Both the position numbers and the translations under genes were made by a program. Of a stretch of DNA of 64,000 nt, positions 20,428 through 33,418 are shown one piece after another. How positions within the stretch are numbered: the first letter of the stretch is position 1; every line of letters starts with the position of its first letter. This stretch comes from Thiomonas delicata (lineage in GTDB: Bacteria > Pseudomonadota > Gammaproteobacteria > Burkholderiales > Burkholderiaceae_C): contig NZ_LT592170.1 of the NCBI RefSeq assembly GCF_900088825.1, positions 1,364,523 to 1,428,522 of the forward strand, given 5' to 3'. Under the pieces are notes generated by a model. That model was not told the DNA's origin. It worked only from the letters and a program-made list of their open reading frames with translations, and searched no databases.

Positions 20428-23400
20428 TTGAAAATTCGTTCTCCCGTCTCTTGGCTCAACCTGACCCAACTGCGACGCCGTATTGCTCGCGAGTCGGTTC
20501 TGCGCCGCAGTCTCGAACACGAACCGGCCCTGCGTTCGGAGTTGTTCAGCACCGACCAAATGGACCTGTATGGGGCCGTGCTTGCCCGTCGGCATCGATC
20601 GACCGATGTCGCGCGGGACAACTCCTTGCTGGCGCGCTTGTCGGACAACGAAGCCGTTCTTGGACATGCCAGCGAGAAGCTCGCGCTGGCCTTGCGGACT
20701 GGCCGCCGCATCACGCCGGCGGCGGAGTGGCTACTCGACAACTACTACCTCATCGAAGAACAGATCCGCACCGCGAAAAGACATTTACCCAGGGGCTACA
20801 GCCGCGAGTTACCGCGCCTGCTCAATGGGCAATCTGCAAAGTTGCCCAGGGTCTACGACATTGCGCTGGAAACGATTTCCCATGGCGATGGCCGGGTGGA
20901 CAGCGAGAGCCTGAGCTGCTTCGTGGCTTCGTACCAGAGGGAGACCGCCCTGACCCTCGGCGAGCTTTGGGCCATTCCGATCATGCTCCGGCTGGCGTTG
21001 ATCGAGAACCTGCGCCGCGTTGCGGTACGCGTCATGACCGACTGGGCCGGTCGCAATCTGGCCGGACAGTGGGCGGACCGGATGACCAAGATCGCTGAAA
21101 GCGATCCCAAGAGCGTGGTGCTTGTGGTTGCCGACATGGCGCGTTCAAACCCGCCGATGGCGAGTTCGTTTGTCGCCGAATTGACGCGACGGCTGCAGGG
21201 TCAGGGACCGGCCTTGGCGCTGGCCCTGACCTGGATCGAACAACGGCTTTCCGAATCGGGGCATGGCGTCGAACATCTGGTGCAGATGGAGGCGCAACAG
21301 CAGGCGGCCGATCAAGTCTCGATCGGCAACAGCATTGGAAGCCTTCGCACGCTTTCGGCGATGGACTGGCGTGAATTCGTGGAATCCATGAGCAGCGTCG
21401 AGCACGTCCTGAGCGAGGATCCCGCCGGCGTCTATGCCGCGATGGATTTCGCCACGCGCGATCATTACCGCCATGTGGTGGAGCGTCTGGCGAGGCACAG
21501 TTCCTTATCCGAAACCGGGGTGGCGCGCGCTGCCATCGAAAGCGCCCAAGAAAGCAGGCTTGCGGGGACCCGGCCTCGCGCTGAAGCACATGTCGGTTTT
21601 TACCTGGTGGACAAGGGCCTCCCGGCGCTGGAGCGGCACGTCGTCAAGCCGCGCACGCCTGCAAAAGCCTTGCAGTCGTTGATCGACCGGACGCCGTTGC
21701 AGATTTATCTGGGTCTGGTCGTGCTGCTCACGGCGTTGCTCGCGCGCCCCTTGCTGCTGGCCGCACCACGCGGTCCGATACAAGATTGGGCATGGTTGCT
21801 GGTCGCCATTCCCGTCGTGCTGGTCACCAGCCAGCTGGCGATCAGTCTGGTGAACTGGCTTGCCACCATTGTGGTGGCGCCGAACATGCTGCCGCGCATG
21901 GACTATTCCGGCGGCCTGCCCGAAGAGGTTCGTACCCTCGTGGTGATTCCTTCGATGTTTTCCGGACCCCAGGACATCGAAGATCTGGTGGATGCCTTGG
22001 AGGTGCGCTTTCTGGCCAATCGCGACCCGTACTTGCACTTCGCACTCTTGACCGATTTTCCAGATGCGCAAACCGAGACACTGGAGCAGGATGCGTCGCT
22101 GTTGCTGCTTGCTCGACGGCGCATCGATGCGCTCAACGCGGCCTATCCCGACGCCGATCCGCACACGGACCGTTTCTTTCTCTTTCACCGCCCACGGCGA
22201 TGGAATCCGGTCGACAAGCTGTGGATGGGGCACGAGCGCAAGCGGGGCAAGCTTGCGCAACTCAATGCGTTGCTACGCGGTCGATGCCGCGAGCAATTTT
22301 CCCTGATCGTTGGCCGCACTGAGGTTTTGGCCGGGGTGAAGTACGTCATCACCCTGGATGCCGATACCCAGTTGCCGCGAGCCTCCGCGCGCCAGTTCAT
22401 CGGCACCATGGCGCACCCCCTAAACCGTGCCGTTTACGACCCTGCTAAACGGCGCGTCGTCGCGGGCTACGCCATCTTGCAACCGCGCGTGGGCATCAGC
22501 CTGCCCAGCGCTGCGCGCTCGACATATGCCAGGTTCTTCGGGAGCGATGCGGGAATCGATCCCTACACGCGCGCCGTCTCGGACGTTTATCAGGATCTGT
22601 TCCGGGAAGGTTCATTCATCGGCAAGGGCATCTACGACGTCGATGCCTTCGAGCAGGCCATTGATGGCCGCTTTCCCGAGAACAGCATCCTCAGTCACGA
22701 CCTGGTGGAGGGCTGCTACGCCCGATCCGGGCTGATCAGCGATGTGCAGCTCTACGAGGAATATCCGTCTCACTACCTCGCCGACGTGAATCGGCGCCAT
22801 CGCTGGATTCGTGGTGACTGGCAACTTCTACCATGGCTCATGCCATGGACGCTAACGCAGAACAAGGGCTGGGAACGGAATCCGCTCACGGTGCTTTCAC
22901 GCTGGAAGATTTTCGACAACCTGCGCCGCAGCCTCGTTCCGTCCGCTTTGTTGGCCTTGCTCCTGTTCGGCTGGATCGCGATCTTGCCCGTGGTGGCGTG
23001 GACCGTTGCGGTACTGGCCGTCGTGCTGGTCCCCGCGTTGTTGGCGTCCTGGCTGGATCTTTTTCGAAAGCCGTGCGACGTTCGACTCGATCAACACTTG
23101 CGCGCCGCCTTGCACGCAGCTGGCCAGCATTTCGTGCGGATACTGCTTTTTCTCGCTTGGCTTCCACACGAGGCGCTCTACACCCTGGATGCCGTGGCGC
23201 GCACGCTGTGGCGATTGGGCATCAGTCGGCGACAACTGCTGCAGTGGAATCCATCGCGAGATGCCGAGCGCGCCAGCCGCAACGATCTGATCGGCCTGTA
23301 CAGGTCCATGTGGATCGAGCCATTTCTTGCGTTCCTTGTCGCGCTGGGTTTGCTGCTGCTGCGGCCGGATGCGCTGGCCGTGGCCACGCCTTTCCTGCTG

Positions 23401-26400
23401 CTGTGGCTGCTGGCGCCGGCAATCGCCTGGCGAATCAGTAAACCGCCGGTGCTGGCTGCGTTTGCCCCGACCCCGGAAATTCTGCGGTTTCTGCGCAGGC
23501 TCTCGCGCAAGACCTGGGCCTTTTTCGAGATTCATGTCCACTCGCAGGAAAACTGGTTGCCGCCGGACAATGTTCAGGAATACCCGGCCGCGGTGATCGC
23601 CCACCGCACCTCGCCCACCAATATGGGGCTGGCGCTGCTGGCCAATCTCGCGGCCTACGATCTGGGCTATCTGACGGCGGGCCGTTTGTTGGAACGTACG
23701 GGTCACACCCTACGAACGATGCAAAGCATGCAGCGGCATCGCGGCCATTTTTACAACTGGTACGACACGCTGACTCTGCAGCCGCTGCCGCCGCGATACG
23801 TCTCGACCGTCGACAGCGGCAACCTCGCGGGTCATTTGTTGACCTTGCGACCCGGCTTGCTCGCGCTGGCGGATGAACCCTTGTTCGACGGGCGGATGCT
23901 CGAGGGTGTGCATGACACCTTTGCTCTTTTGTGCGAAGCGGTCCTTGCCGGTTCTCCGCAAGCCGGTCCTCTGGCTGGTTTTCGCGACGAACTCGCTTCC
24001 GCCCTTGCCGCCACGCCGCGGACGATGACGGCGGCCACGGACTGCATGCAGCGGCTCCTCGGCCATGCCGAGGCCCTCATCGCCCCCGCACACGCCGCCG
24101 AAGCTGCGAGCGAGGCGGAATTCTGGCAGCAGGCGCTGGTCGGTCAATGCCGTGACGCGCATGCGTATCTCGCCCAATTCAACTTCGCATCCGTCGATCT
24201 TGCCGAAGAGGGGATGGATGAAATTCCCACATTGCGCCAGCTGGCGGAACTTGACGCTCGCCCAGGGACTTGCACCGCCCACGCCACCGCCGCCGCGGAA
24301 ATGCAACGCAAGGCCACAGTTCTCATCGCGACCATCGGCCAGTTTGTGAAACAGGCCGGGGACCTCGCGGTCATGGATTACGGTTTTCTCTACGGCGCCC
24401 CGAGCGACTTGCTCTCGATCGGCTACAACGTCGAGGAGCGCCGGCTCGACGCAAGTTCCTACGATTTGCTGGCCTCGGAGGCCAGGCTGACCAGCTTCGT
24501 GGCGATCGCGCAGGAACGGCTGCCGCAGGAAAGCTGGTTCGCCCTCGGCCGGCTGTTGACCACCACGGGCGGCGAACCCGTGCTGCTGTCGTGGTCCGGC
24601 TCGATGTTCGAGTACCTGATGCCCTTGCTGGTGATGCCGAGTTATCAGGGGACACTGCTCGATCAGACTTGCCGCGCAGCAGTGGCCCGGCAGATTGAAT
24701 ACGGCAACCAGCTGGGCTTGCCTTGGGGCATCTCCGAGTCCGGCTACAACACGCAGGACGTTCACCTGAATTATCAATACAGGGCCTTCGGGGTTCCCGG
24801 ACTGGGCTTGAAGCGCGGACTGGGTGATGAGATCGTGATCGCGCCCTACGCGTCGGCGCTCGCGCTGATGGTGGCGCCGGAGGCCGCCTGCGCGAATCTC
24901 CAGCGGCTCTCCAACCAGGGTCTGGATGGGCGCTTCGGACTGTACGAGGCGGTTGACTACACCCCCGCGCGCCTATCGCGAGGACAGGGCTCGGCGGTGA
25001 TCCGCTCGTTCATGGCGCACCACCAGGGCATGAGTCTGCTGGCGCTGGATTACGTGCTCAGACAGCGTCCGATGCAAAGGCGCTTCGAATCCGATGCGAG
25101 CTTGCGGGCAACGCTCCTGCTCTTGCAGGAGCGGGTGCCGAAAACCGCTGTGGAGTATCGGCACGCCTCGGGGCTCCAGGCGCCGAACGCGATGTTGCGC
25201 GCAGCCGAATCCAGCCTGCGCGTCACGACCGATCCGGACAGGTCGCGGCCTGCCGTGCAATTGCTCTCGAATGGCCGCTACCACGTCATGGTGAGCAGTG
25301 CGGGCGGCGGTTACAGCCGCTTCCGCGAAATGGCCGTCACCCGTTGGCGCGAGGACATCAGCGGCGACAACTGGGGGGTGTTCTGCTATTTGCGCGATGT
25401 GGCCAGCGGAGAGTTCTGGTCGAGCGCGCACCAGCCGACGTTGAAGAAGCCAGAGCTTTACGAAGCGATTTTCTCCGATGCGCGAGTCGAGTTTCGCGTA
25501 CGCGAGCGCGATTTCGACACGCATACCGAAATCGTGGTGTCGCCCGAGGACGATATCGAGCTGCGCCGCGTTCGCATCACCAACCGCGCGCGCGTGGCGC
25601 GGACCATCGAAATCACCAGCTATGCCGAGGTTGTGCTGGCGCCGGCGATGGCCGATGCGCTGCATCCTGCGTTCAGCAAACTGTTTGTCCAGAGCGAGCT
25701 CGTGCGGCCGCTGCAGGCGATCATCTGCACGCGGCGCCCGCGCTCGGGCAGCGAGCGGATACCGTCGTTGTGCCACTTGCTGGCCGTGCACGACGCCGAC
25801 GTTGACGAGATTTCCTACGAGACCGACCGCGCCCGCTTCATCGGCCGGGGCGGCAGCGTGGCGAGTCCCGCCGCGATGGGCAGCGCCTCGAAGATGCATC
25901 GCCGCCTGACCGACAGCGAAGGGTCGGTGCTCGACCCGATCGTGGCGATTCGCTGCCGCATCAAGCTCCAGCCGGAGCAGTCCGCGCTGGTGGATATGGT
26001 CACCGGCATCGGCGACAGCCGCGAGGCCTGCCTGCATCTGATCGGCAAATATCGCGACCGGCATCTGGCCGACCGCGTGTTCGATCTGGCCTGGACCCAC
26101 AGCCAGGTACTGCTGCGCCAGCTCAACGCCAGCCTGGCCGATGCGCAGATCTATGAGGAGATGGCCGCATCGATCATCTACGCCAGCGCCGCGCTGCGTG
26201 CCGAATCCAGCATCCTGCGGGCCAACCGCCGTGGTCAGTCCGGGTTGTGGGGCCAGGCGATCTCTGGCGATCTGCCGATCGTTCTGCTGCACATCGCCGA
26301 TTCAGCCAATATCGAACTCGTGCGCCAGTTGGTGCAGGCGCACGCCTACTGGCGGCTCAAAGGCCTGGCGGTGGATCTTGTGATCTGGAACGAGGACCGC

Positions 26401-29166
26401 GCCGGCTACCGGCAGCAGTTGCAGGACTTGATCATGGGGTTGATCGCCTCAGGGGTCGAGGCCAGCCTGATCGATCGCCCCGGCGGCATTTTCGTGCGCC
26501 CCGCGCAGCAGATTTCGGACGAGGATCGCATCCTGATGCAATCCGCCGCGCGCATCGTTCTCACGGACGGGGGCGGTCCCCTGTCCGAGCAGATCGGGCG
26601 TCGCCGGATGCAGACCCAGCCGCCGCAGTTCGTCGCGACCAGGAGCCGCCTCGCCGAATCGGTCTCCGCAAACCCGGCACCCGAGCCGGCTGCCCCCTCT
26701 TTGCTGCTGAGCAACCCGTACGGAGGCTTCAGCGCGGACGGCACCGAATACGTCATCACCCTCGCGCAGGACCAGATGACACCCGCGCCGTGGGCCAACG
26801 TGCTGGCCAATGCACATTTCGGCACGGTTGTTTCCGAGAGCGGGAGCGCCTACACCTGGGGCGAGAACGCCCATGAATTCAGGCTGACGCCCTGGCATAA
26901 CGATCCGGTCACCGACGCCAGCGGAGAAGCGATCTACCTGCGTGACGAGGAGACCGGCCACTCCTGGTCGCCCACGCCGCTGCCCAGGCGCGGCCAAGGC
27001 AGCTACCTGACCCGACACGGTTTCGGCTACAGCGTGTTCGAGCACAGCGAGGACGGAATCCAGACACAGCTGTGGATCTATGTGGCGCTGGACTCGGCGG
27101 TCAAGTTCTCGGTACTCAAGGTGCGCAACGTATCGCGCCGTATGCGCCGGTTGTCCGCGACCGGCTACGTCGAATGGGTCCTCGGCGATCTGCGTGAGAA
27201 ATCCGCCATGCACGTGGTGACCATGTCCGATCCGATAACCGGTGCGTTGTTTGCGCGCAATGCCTACAACATGGAGTTTCCGGGCAGGGTCGCATTTTTC
27301 GATGTCGACAATCCGGCGCGCAGCGTCAGTGGCGATCGCAGCGAATTTCTAGGCCGCAACGGCAGCCTGCGCGCGCCGGCGGCGATGGCGAACGCCCGGT
27401 TGTCGGGTCAGGTCGGCGCGGGCCTGGACCCGTGCGCGGCCATCCAGATTGGCTTCGACCTGGATGCCGGCAGCGAGCACGAAATCATCTTCCGTCTGGG
27501 CCTGGCCGGCGACGTCAAGAAGGCAAGCGAGCTTGTGCAGCGCTGCCGCGGGCTCGGGACCGCGGCAGCTACGCTCAAGGCGGTGCGTCAGCACTGGCAC
27601 GACATCCTCGGCAAGATCCAGGTGCAGACGCCGGATGCGGCCATCAACGTCCTCGTCAACGGCTGGCTGATGTACCAGACCATCGCCTGCCGCTTCACGG
27701 CACGCAGCGGCTATTACCAGTCCGGCGGCGCCATCGGTTTCCGCGACCAATTGCAGGACGCGATGGCCATGATCCATGCCTCGCCGCATGCCGTACGCCA
27801 GCATCTGCTGTTGTGCGCCGGGCACCAGTTCCTCGAAGGCGACGTGCAGCATTGGTGGCATCCGCCGAAGGATCGCGGCGTGCGCACCCGATGCTCCGAC
27901 GATTATCTGTGGCTGCCGCTGGCCACCAGCCGCTATGTCCTGATGACCGGCGATGCCAGTGTGCTCGACGAGAGCGTCGGCTACCTCGAAGGCCGACGCG
28001 TCGGCCTCGATGAGGAGGCCTACTACGATTTGCCAACGCGCTCGGAGCTGCGTGAGACGCTCTATCAGCACTGCGTGCGGGCGATCGAGCACAGCATGCC
28101 GCGTGGGGCGCACGGGTTGCCGCTGATCGGCAGCGGCGACTGGAACGACGGCATGAACCGGGTTGGCGATCAGGGACGCGGCGAGAGCATCTGGCTGGGC
28201 TTCTTTCTCTACGACGTGCTGCTGCGTTTTGCCCCGATTGCACGCTTGCGCGACGACGCGGCGCTTGCCGCGCATTGCGAGGCGGAGGCGGCCACACTGC
28301 GCGCCAGTATCGAGCGGCACGGCTGGGACGGCGCCTGGTACCGACGCGCGTATTTCGACGACGGCACTCCGCTGGGTTCCGCCGGCAACGACGAATGCCA
28401 GATCGATGCCATTGCGCAAAGCTGGTCGGTACTGTCCGGAGCGGCCGACCCGGGGCGTCAACATCAGGCCATGAACGCGCTCGACAAACGCCTGGTGCGC
28501 CGCGCCAAGGGGCTGGTGCAGTTGCTGGATCCTCCATTCGACCATTCCGCGCTCGACCCCGGCTACATCAAAGGCTATGTGCCTGGCGTGCGCGAGAACG
28601 GTGGGCAGTACACGCATGCGGCAGTCTGGGCATCCATGGCGTTTGCCGAACTGGGTGACGGTGCGCGCGCATGGGAACTGCTGCGCATGATCAATCCGGT
28701 CAGCCACGGGCAAGGCGGCGCAGACATCGACATCTACAAGGTCGAGCCCTATGTGGTGGCCGCCGATGTCTACGCCGTCGCTCCGCACGTGGGCCGCGGC
28801 GGCTGGAGTTGGTACACCGGGTCGGCCGGCTGGATGTACCGATTGATCGTGGAGTCGCTGCTGGGTCTGCGACGGGAGGGTGCGTGTCTGCGCATCGCCC
28901 CGGTGCTGCCGACCGACTGGCCTTCATTCAAGCTCGACTATCGCTATCGCGACACGCACTACCACATCACCGTGCTGCAGGCGAACGACGCCGACGAGGA
29001 CAACAGCTGCATCATGGACGGCAAACCTCTGCCGCGGCCCAGCATCGAGCTGGTCGACGACGGCCTGGAGCATCAGGTCGAGATCCGCCATCGGCCGGGT
29101 GCGTCGATACCGGCAAATTCCAGCGACCGCACCTTGCCGCCGCGATGCATGAATGCCCCGCCATGA
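20428..29166 (+). CDS. ndvB: Cyclic beta-1,2-glucan synthase, NdvB/ChvB type
   Basis: Giant inner-membrane enzyme (2912 residues) that initiates, elongates, cyclises and trims periplasmic beta-1,2-glucans used in osmoadaptation and host interaction. In order: N-terminal region; membrane segments ~424-480; GT84 glycosyltransferase core ~500-795 with DAD at 644-646 and RHRW near 790-793; further membrane segments ~834-880 and ~967-1005; glycoamylase-like domain ~1290-1510 ([11 protein letters not shown]); two GT36/GH94 N-terminal modules from ~1600 and ~2096; and a GH94 phosphorylase domain with [10 protein letters not shown] around 2570-2577. Start is TTG 20428, preceded in frame by a stop, with no obvious Shine-Dalgarno. 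The stop overlaps zwf by ATGA. Length matches the family. Confidence 0.93.
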   Translation: MKIRSPVSWLNLTQLRRRIARESVLRRSLEHEPALRSELFSTDQMDLYGAVLARRHRSTDVARDNSLLARLSDNEAVLGHASEKLALALRTGRRITPAAEWLLDNYYLIEEQIRTAKRHLPRGYSRELPRLLNGQSAKLPRVYDIALETISHGDGRVDSESLSCFVASYQRETALTLGELWAIPIMLRLALIENLRRVAVRVMTDWAGRNLAGQWADRMTKIAESDPKSVVLVVADMARSNPPMASSFVAELTRRLQGQGPALALALTWIEQRLSESGHGVEHLVQMEAQQQAADQVSIGNSIGSLRTLSAMDWREFVESMSSVEHVLSEDPAGVYAAMDFATRDHYRHVVERLARHSSLSETGVARAAIESAQESRLAGTRPRAEAHVGFYLVDKGLPALERHVVKPRTPAKALQSLIDRTPLQIYLGLVVLLTALLARPLLLAAPRGPIQDWAWLLVAIPVVLVTSQLAISLVNWLATIVVAPNMLPRMDYSGGLPEEVRTLVVIPSMFSGPQDIEDLVDALEVRFLANRDPYLHFALLTDFPDAQTETLEQDASLLLLARRRIDALNAAYPDADPHTDRFFLFHRPRRWNPVDKLWMGHERKRGKLAQLNALLRGRCREQFSLIVGRTEVLAGVKYVITLDADTQLPRASARQFIGTMAHPLNRAVYDPAKRRVVAGYAILQPRVGISLPSAARSTYARFFGSDAGIDPYTRAVSDVYQDLFREGSFIGKGIYDVDAFEQAIDGRFPENSILSHDLVEGCYARSGLISDVQLYEEYPSHYLADVNRRHRWIRGDWQLLPWLMPWTLTQNKGWERNPLTVLSRWKIFDNLRRSLVPSALLALLLFGWIAILPVVAWTVAVLAVVLVPALLASWLDLFRKPCDVRLDQHLRAALHAAGQHFVRILLFLAWLPHEALYTLDAVARTLWRLGISRRQLLQWNPSRDAERASRNDLIGLYRSMWIEPFLAFLVALGLLLLRPDALAVATPFLLLWLLAPAIAWRISKPPVLAAFAPTPEILRFLRRLSRKTWAFFEIHVHSQENWLPPDNVQEYPAAVIAHRTSPTNMGLALLANLAAYDLGYLTAGRLLERTGHTLRTMQSMQRHRGHFYNWYDTLTLQPLPPRYVSTVDSGNLAGHLLTLRPGLLALADEPLFDGRMLEGVHDTFALLCEAVLAGSPQAGPLAGFRDELASALAATPRTMTAATDCMQRLLGHAEALIAPAHAAEAASEAEFWQQALVGQCRDAHAYLAQFNFASVDLAEEGMDEIPTLRQLAELDARPGTCTAHATAAAEMQRKATVLIATIGQFVKQAGDLAVMDYGFLYGAPSDLLSIGYNVEERRLDASSYDLLASEARLTSFVAIAQERLPQESWFALGRLLTTTGGEPVLLSWSGSMFEYLMPLLVMPSYQGTLLDQTCRAAVARQIEYGNQLGLPWGISESGYNTQDVHLNYQYRAFGVPGLGLKRGLGDEIVIAPYASALALMVAPEAACANLQRLSNQGLDGRFGLYEAVDYTPARLSRGQGSAVIRSFMAHHQGMSLLALDYVLRQRPMQRRFESDASLRATLLLLQERVPKTAVEYRHASGLQAPNAMLRAAESSLRVTTDPDRSRPAVQLLSNGRYHVMVSSAGGGYSRFREMAVTRWREDISGDNWGVFCYLRDVASGEFWSSAHQPTLKKPELYEAIFSDARVEFRVRERDFDTHTEIVVSPEDDIELRRVRITNRARVARTIEITSYAEVVLAPAMADALHPAFSKLFVQSELVRPLQAIICTRRPRSGSERIPSLCHLLAVHDADVDEISYETDRARFIGRGGSVASPAAMGSASKMHRRLTDSEGSVLDPIVAIRCRIKLQPEQSALVDMVTGIGDSREACLHLIGKYRDRHLADRVFDLAWTHSQVLLRQLNASLADAQIYEEMAASIIYASAALRAESSILRANRRGQSGLWGQAISGDLPIVLLHIADSANIELVRQLVQAHAYWRLKGLAVDLVIWNEDRAGYRQQLQDLIMGLIASGVEASLIDRPGGIFVRPAQQISDEDRILMQSAARIVLTDGGGPLSEQIGRRRMQTQPPQFVATRSRLAESVSANPAPEPAAPSLLLSNPYGGFSADGTEYVITLAQDQMTPAPWANVLANAHFGTVVSESGSAYTWGENAHEFRLTPWHNDPVTDASGEAIYLRDEETGHSWSPTPLPRRGQGSYLTRHGFGYSVFEHSEDGIQTQLWIYVALDSAVKFSVLKVRNVSRRMRRLSATGYVEWVLGDLREKSAMHVVTMSDPITGALFARNAYNMEFPGRVAFFDVDNPARSVSGDRSEFLGRNGSLRAPAAMANARLSGQVGAGLDPCAAIQIGFDLDAGSEHEIIFRLGLAGDVKKASELVQRCRGLGTAAATLKAVRQHWHDILGKIQVQTPDAAINVLVNGWLMYQTIACRFTARSGYYQSGGAIGFRDQLQDAMAMIHASPHAVRQHLLLCAGHQFLEGDVQHWWHPPKDRGVRTRCSDDYLWLPLATSRYVLMTGDASVLDESVGYLEGRRVGLDEEAYYDLPTRSELRETLYQHCVRAIEHSMPRGAHGLPLIGSGDWNDGMNRVGDQGRGESIWLGFFLYDVLLRFAPIARLRDDAALAAHCEAEAATLRASIERHGWDGAWYRRAYFDDGTPLGSAGNDECQIDAIAQSWSVLSGAADPGRQHQAMNALDKRLVRRAKGLVQLLDPPFDHSALDPGYIKGYVPGVRENGGQYTHAAVWASMAFAELGDGARAWELLRMINPVSHGQGGADIDIYKVEPYVVAADVYAVAPHVGRGGWSWYTGSAGWMYRLIVESLLGLRREGACLRIAPVLPTDWPSFKLDYRYRDTHYHITVLQANDADEDNSCIMDGKPLPRPSIELVDDGLEHQVEIRHRPGASIPANSSDRTLPPRCMNAPP

Positions 29167-30554
29167 GCATGCCCTGTTCGGACATCTTTGTATTCTTCGG
29201 TGCGACAGGCGATCTGGCGTACAAGAAAATTTTTCCGGCGCTGCAGGCATTGATCCGCGCCGGCGATCTGGACATCCCGATCATCGCCGTGGTGCGTGCC
29301 AGCGGGACCCTGGAGCAGTTGCGCCGGCGGGCGCGGGAGAGTCTGGAGATGAACGGCGGCCTTGATGCCGACGCTTTCGCCAGGCTCTGCGCGCAGATGC
29401 GCTGCGTCAGCGGCGACTACGACGACCCGCAAACCTATTGCCGCCTGAGACAGTGCATGGGCGACGCGGCAAGTCCGCTGCACTACATGGCCATTCCGCC
29501 GAGTTTGTTCGAGATGGTGGTGCAGGGCCTGGCAAAGGCCGGTTGCGCCAAGGATGCCCGGATCATTGTCGAAAAGCCGTTCGGGCACGATCTGGCCTCG
29601 GCTCAGGCGTTGAATCGCATGTTGCACGAGGTCTTCCCCGAGTCAGCGATCTTTCGCATCGATCATTACTTGGGTAAGGAGGCCGTGCAGAATCTTCTGT
29701 ATTTCCGCTTTGCCAACGCTTTCCTCGATCCGATCTGGAATCGCCACTACGTCGACAACGTCCAGATCACCATGGCCGAGAATTTCGGTGTGCAGGGTCG
29801 CGGCAGTTTCTACGAGGAAGCTGGCGCGATTCGCGATGTGGTGCAGAACCACTTGCTGCAGGTGATTGCGTTGCTGGCCATGGACGCACCGGTCGGCCAG
29901 GACGCCGAATCCATGCGCGCCGAGAAGCTGCGGCTGTTCCACGCCATGCGTCCGCTCGACCCGAAGCAGGTGGTGCGCGGCCAGTTCCGCGGTTATCGCG
30001 GCGAACAGGGCGTGGCGCCAGCATCCCAGGTCGAAACGTTCGCCGCGCTATGCCTGCACATCGATACCTGGCGTTGGGCCGGCGTGCCGTTCTACATACG
30101 CGCTGGGAAAAATATGCCGATCACCGCCACTGAAGTCCGCGTCACCTTGAAGTGCCCGCCGCTGGCGATCTTCGATGAAATCAGCGCAGCCACGTCCAAC
30201 TACTTCCGCTTTCGCCTCAGCCCGGAGGTCTTGATCTCGACGGGTGCTCGCGTCAAAAAACCTGGCGATGCAATGCGCGGCGAGGCGGTGGAACTGGTGG
30301 TGCGGCATCAGGCCCAGCGGAATGAGCTGCCCTACGAACGATTGCTCGGGGACGCCATCTGCGGCGATTCCGCGCTGTTCACGAGCGACGCATGCGTCGA
30401 GGCGGCGTGGGCCGTTGTCGAACCGGTGCTCGTCGATGCTGAAACGGTCATCTTCTATGAGCCCGGAAGCTGGGGGCCGCCCGCGGCTGCGCAGCTCGTG
30501 CTTGGTGGCGAGGGCTGGCACGATCCGAAGCGCGAGGCGCAGCCTCTATGTTGA
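29163..30554 (+). CDS. zwf: Glucose-6-phosphate 1-dehydrogenase
   Basis: First enzyme of the oxidative pentose phosphate / Entner-Doudoroff route, oxidising glucose-6-phosphate to 6-phosphogluconolactone (463 residues). The Rossmann motif [17 protein letters not shown] is at the N-terminus, [10 protein letters not shown] near residue 138, and the active-site motif [13 protein letters not shown] follows; YIRAGKNM is present too. Its ATG overlaps the ndvB stop, so translation is coupled to the glucan synthase, an unusual pairing. pgl and gnd lie 6.5 kb away on the other strand. Confidence 0.95.
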   Translation: MSMPCSDIFVFFGATGDLAYKKIFPALQALIRAGDLDIPIIAVVRASGTLEQLRRRARESLEMNGGLDADAFARLCAQMRCVSGDYDDPQTYCRLRQCMGDAASPLHYMAIPPSLFEMVVQGLAKAGCAKDARIIVEKPFGHDLASAQALNRMLHEVFPESAIFRIDHYLGKEAVQNLLYFRFANAFLDPIWNRHYVDNVQITMAENFGVQGRGSFYEEAGAIRDVVQNHLLQVIALLAMDAPVGQDAESMRAEKLRLFHAMRPLDPKQVVRGQFRGYRGEQGVAPASQVETFAALCLHIDTWRWAGVPFYIRAGKNMPITATEVRVTLKCPPLAIFDEISAATSNYFRFRLSPEVLISTGARVKKPGDAMRGEAVELVVRHQAQRNELPYERLLGDAICGDSALFTSDACVEAAWAVVEPVLVDAETVIFYEPGSWGPPAAAQLVLGGEGWHDPKREAQPLC

Positions 30555-30592
30555 CGCGGTTCGTTCCCGCTCCATTCGGCTTCCCGCCCCCA

Positions 30593-31420
30593 TCAATTCA
30601 ACGCCTCGGCCGGCACTCGGCTTGCGAGCCATGAATACAGGGCCACAAAGATCATGACATCGAACACCACACCGAAGCACAGATACAGCAGAGGCATAAA
30701 CAGCACGGACAGGTATTGCAGCACGATGGCGTGCAGAACCGCCATGTGCGGCACCATCAGCGCCAGGTAGCCAAGTACCCAAGCGGTGTGAAGGAATCGA
30801 TCTCGAGCGCGAATGGGAAGTATGCCGTAGCCGAGTGCAAGCAGTACGGGCACCGCGAGCATGACCCCGTATCCGGCATTCAGAATGGCCTGTAAATGCC
30901 CCGGGATGCTGTAGGAGAACAGGGAGGGTTCGAATGTGAAAAACAGGATGGCCGTGGCCTGAACAACACACAAAGTGCGGATCAGGTACTTCAGCGGCGT
31001 CATGGCATCGCTCAACCAGAACGTCGCTCCATAAAGGGCGATCACTGCTGCGGTGGTGGCGAGGATGATGTCCGATGTCGGCATCACGGATGTCCCGGCG
31101 GCTTGGATCCAGAGCAGGAGCCCGGATTCACCGTTTCCGGCACGCAGAGGAATGTCTAGATGCAAACCCCAGAACAAAATCACATCTCGCCACCAGTGCA
31201 TCAGCGGTTCTTTGCCCCAGAGCAAAAGGGCGGTGAACAGTACGGCCCAGGTCAGCGACTGGAGCAAGGCGCCCAAACGCAGCTTGGCGCTGCGCATGGC
31301 GCGGTGTGCGCCCTGGCCCGGAAAGTTCGACCGGACCTCGTTCAAGGCGAATTTCGCGGCTTCCAGTGCATCGGCTCTTGCCAAGCTGCGTTCGTGTGAC
31401 TCGAGTGATGCCGTTTTCAT
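30593..31420 (-). CDS. Polytopic membrane protein of the exopolysaccharide operon
   Basis: 275 residues, family not recognised. The N-terminal ~50 residues are soluble and charged. About six hydrophobic segments follow, roughly at 52-70, 105-128, 145-165, 175-200, 205-225 and 238-265. The ATG at 31420 overlaps the barrel gene's stop by one base (TGATG); upstream in-frame codons inside that gene are ignored. As last gene of the GT2/WecB operon it may be an acyltransferase, modifier or export subunit, but no catalytic motif supports a choice. It converges with zwf. Confidence 0.75.
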   Translation of the reverse strand: MKTASLESHERSLARADALEAAKFALNEVRSNFPGQGAHRAMRSAKLRLGALLQSLTWAVLFTALLLWGKEPLMHWWRDVILFWGLHLDIPLRAGNGESGLLLWIQAAGTSVMPTSDIILATTAAVIALYGATFWLSDAMTPLKYLIRTLCVVQATAILFFTFEPSLFSYSIPGHLQAILNAGYGVMLAVPVLLALGYGILPIRARDRFLHTAWVLGYLALMVPHMAVLHAIVLQYLSVLFMPLLYLCFGVVFDVMIFVALYSWLASRVPAEALN

Positions 31421-32265
31421 CACAGTTGCCAAAACAGACCGAGCGTGACGCCCTGGCGGACGTAGTAGGGGTTTCGGTAGCGTTCCAGCATGGCTGAAAC
31501 TCCCCAATTCGAGCCAAGCCAATGGCGCACGGCGAGGCTGGCGTCGGTGCTGTAGAAATCAACCAACTGAACTCCAGCGCCGATGGTCTGGTATCCCTCC
31601 ATGCCCCAGGCATAGCGTCCGATGATCTGCGTTTGTTTGTCGTACCCCCATGTCGCCGCAACGAATTGCTGGCGCGTATTCACACCCCCCGGATTGCTGT
31701 TGTTGAATCGCACCTCTCCTTGAAGAACCAGCGGTAGGGTCGAGTAGTAGTAAATGGCGCCGAGACCAACGCTGCTGTCGGTGTGGCCGTCGGGTGCGAC
31801 GTAGTAGGACAGGCCAAGCGTGGCAACCAGGTTTTTTTGCGCGAGCAGCTTGCGGTTGATAAAGGCATCGACGCGGTAGCGCGGCAGGTAGAACGCGCCA
31901 TCACCCGCACCCACACTCAGACTTGCGTACCAATCAGGATTGATCGTCAGCGTATCGCCGAATCCCGCGTACTTGCCTGGTTCGCCGAACCGACGCATGG
32001 CCGACAACTGGCCTTGGAGCACATTGGCGCCCGTTTCATACGTGCCGAACACTCCCGTTTCGCTCCACTGACCATACCCGGCTGAGAGACTCTGATAGCT
32101 GGCGTAGGTACTGATGCTGACCGGAGTCGAGCTCGGGGTCGGGGTCGGGGCAGCAGCCGGGGTTGCGGCCGGGGCTGCGGCTGGCAGGTCGGTTTGCGCC
32201 ATGCACGGGGCGGCTAGGCATGCCAACAAGCAGCCCAAGAGGGAAGTGACGCTTTTTCTTTGCAT
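31420..32265 (-). CDS. Putative outer-membrane beta-barrel (YaiO-like) of the exopolysaccharide operon
   Basis: 281 residues. A signal peptide (residues 1-23, ending PCMAQ) and a low-complexity Ala/Pro/Thr linker (~24-50) precede alternating aromatic/polar strands with Tyr-rich turns (ISTYASYQSL, GDGAFYLPRYRVD, GLSYYVAPDG, AAIYYYST-like segments). The final residue pattern GLFWQL suits BAM-dependent insertion. It resembles the YaiO/NfrA C-terminal barrel class by eye. Likely role: outer-membrane passage for the polymer made by the GT2 synthase. It starts 10 bp after the WecB-like gene. Confidence 0.75.
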   Translation of the reverse strand: MQRKSVTSLLGCLLACLAAPCMAQTDLPAAAPAATPAAAPTPTPSSTPVSISTYASYQSLSAGYGQWSETGVFGTYETGANVLQGQLSAMRRFGEPGKYAGFGDTLTINPDWYASLSVGAGDGAFYLPRYRVDAFINRKLLAQKNLVATLGLSYYVAPDGHTDSSVGLGAIYYYSTLPLVLQGEVRFNNSNPGGVNTRQQFVAATWGYDKQTQIIGRYAWGMEGYQTIGAGVQLVDFYSTDASLAVRHWLGSNWGVSAMLERYRNPYYVRQGVTLGLFWQL

Positions 32266-32275
32266 AGGGCTTTGC

Positions 32276-33418
32276 CTAGGTTGTGATCAGAACTTTGGAA
32301 ATGCGCTCCGCAGCTTGTCCGTCGCCAAACGGGCTCGCCGGAAGTTGCATGCGCCGGTAAGTGGCTTCGTCGTCGAGCAGTTTCGCGGCTTCGTCCACGA
32401 TGCGTTGCGTGTCGGTACCGACCAAACAGGCCCCACCGGCCTGCACCAACTCTTGGCGCTCGGTGCTGTGACGAGCAATCAGAACCGGTCTTGCCAAGGC
32501 CGACGCCTCTTCCTGGATGCCTCCTGAATCCGTCAAGCTGAAATAGCAGCGTGCCAGGAGCGCGATCATGGCCGGGTAGTCGAGCGGCTGCGTCAGGCAC
32601 AGTCGCGACCGTGCTTGCGCGGCCAGCCCGGCAAAGCCTGTGGAGACGTCGTCCTGCACGGATGGGTTGGGATGAACGGGCCAGACGACCACCAGTTCCG
32701 GGTACGCGTTCAGAAGCTTCACCACGGCTGCCGCGATATCGCGAATCGGCTGTCCCCAGTTTTCACGGCGGTGCGCGGTGACAAGCATCAACCTGTTTTG
32801 GCTGTATTGCGCCAGGAAGCTGCGTAACTGCCGTGGCATGGCCAGTCGCGGATCAAACAATCCTTGGCTGATACGTTCGCGCACCCAAAGGGCGGCATCG
32901 ATCACCGTGTTTCCAACCATGAAAATGCGATCCGGCTCGATGCCTTCCCGGATCAGATTGGCTTGGGCCTGGGCCGTGGGAGCGAAGTGCCAGTGGGCCA
33001 AACGACCGATCAGCTCTCGGTTCTTTTCTTCAGGAAACGGTTCATGCTCGCCCGTGCGCAAACCGGCTTCGATATGCGCCACCGATATGTTGTGGTAGTA
33101 GCCGGCCAAGGCCCCGGTAAAAGCTGATGTGGTGTCTCCCTGCACCAGCACCACGTCCGGGTCGGCTTCTTCAACGACTTTGTCGATGCGCTCCAGGAGC
33201 GTCGCTGTCAAGTTTCCCAGCAACGGCGAGCGACGAGGCAACTCGATTTGATAGTCGGGTGGCATTCCGAAAAACCGATACAGCACCTGTGCCACCTCCT
33301 CGTGCTGCCCCGTGTGCAACAGCTGCACATGATGCCCCTGTTCGCGCAGCAGACGGTACAGCACCGCGATCTTGATGATTTCCGGCCGGGTCCCTACGCA
33401 GGCGAGATAAGTTCTCAT
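32276..33418 (-). CDS. wecB: UDP-N-acetylglucosamine 2-epimerase, WecB type
   Basis: Non-hydrolysing epimerase (380 residues) interconverting UDP-GlcNAc and UDP-ManNAc. Family motifs are all visible: GTRPEIIK at the N-terminus, VQGDTTSA, HIEAGLRTGEH, FPEEKNRELI, VTAHRREN, HPNPSV and DSGGIQEEA. The start overlaps the preceding gene's stop (ATGA). Lying inside a polysaccharide operon, it probably supplies UDP-ManNAc directly to the GT2 synthase. Known parallel: in E. coli WecB is required for the N4 phage receptor glycan made by NfrB. Confidence 0.92.
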   Translation of the reverse strand: MRTYLACVGTRPEIIKIAVLYRLLREQGHHVQLLHTGQHEEVAQVLYRFFGMPPDYQIELPRRSPLLGNLTATLLERIDKVVEEADPDVVLVQGDTTSAFTGALAGYYHNISVAHIEAGLRTGEHEPFPEEKNRELIGRLAHWHFAPTAQAQANLIREGIEPDRIFMVGNTVIDAALWVRERISQGLFDPRLAMPRQLRSFLAQYSQNRLMLVTAHRRENWGQPIRDIAAAVVKLLNAYPELVVVWPVHPNPSVQDDVSTGFAGLAAQARSRLCLTQPLDYPAMIALLARCYFSLTDSGGIQEEASALARPVLIARHSTERQELVQAGGACLVGTDTQRIVDEAAKLLDDEATYRRMQLPASPFGDGQAAERISKVLITT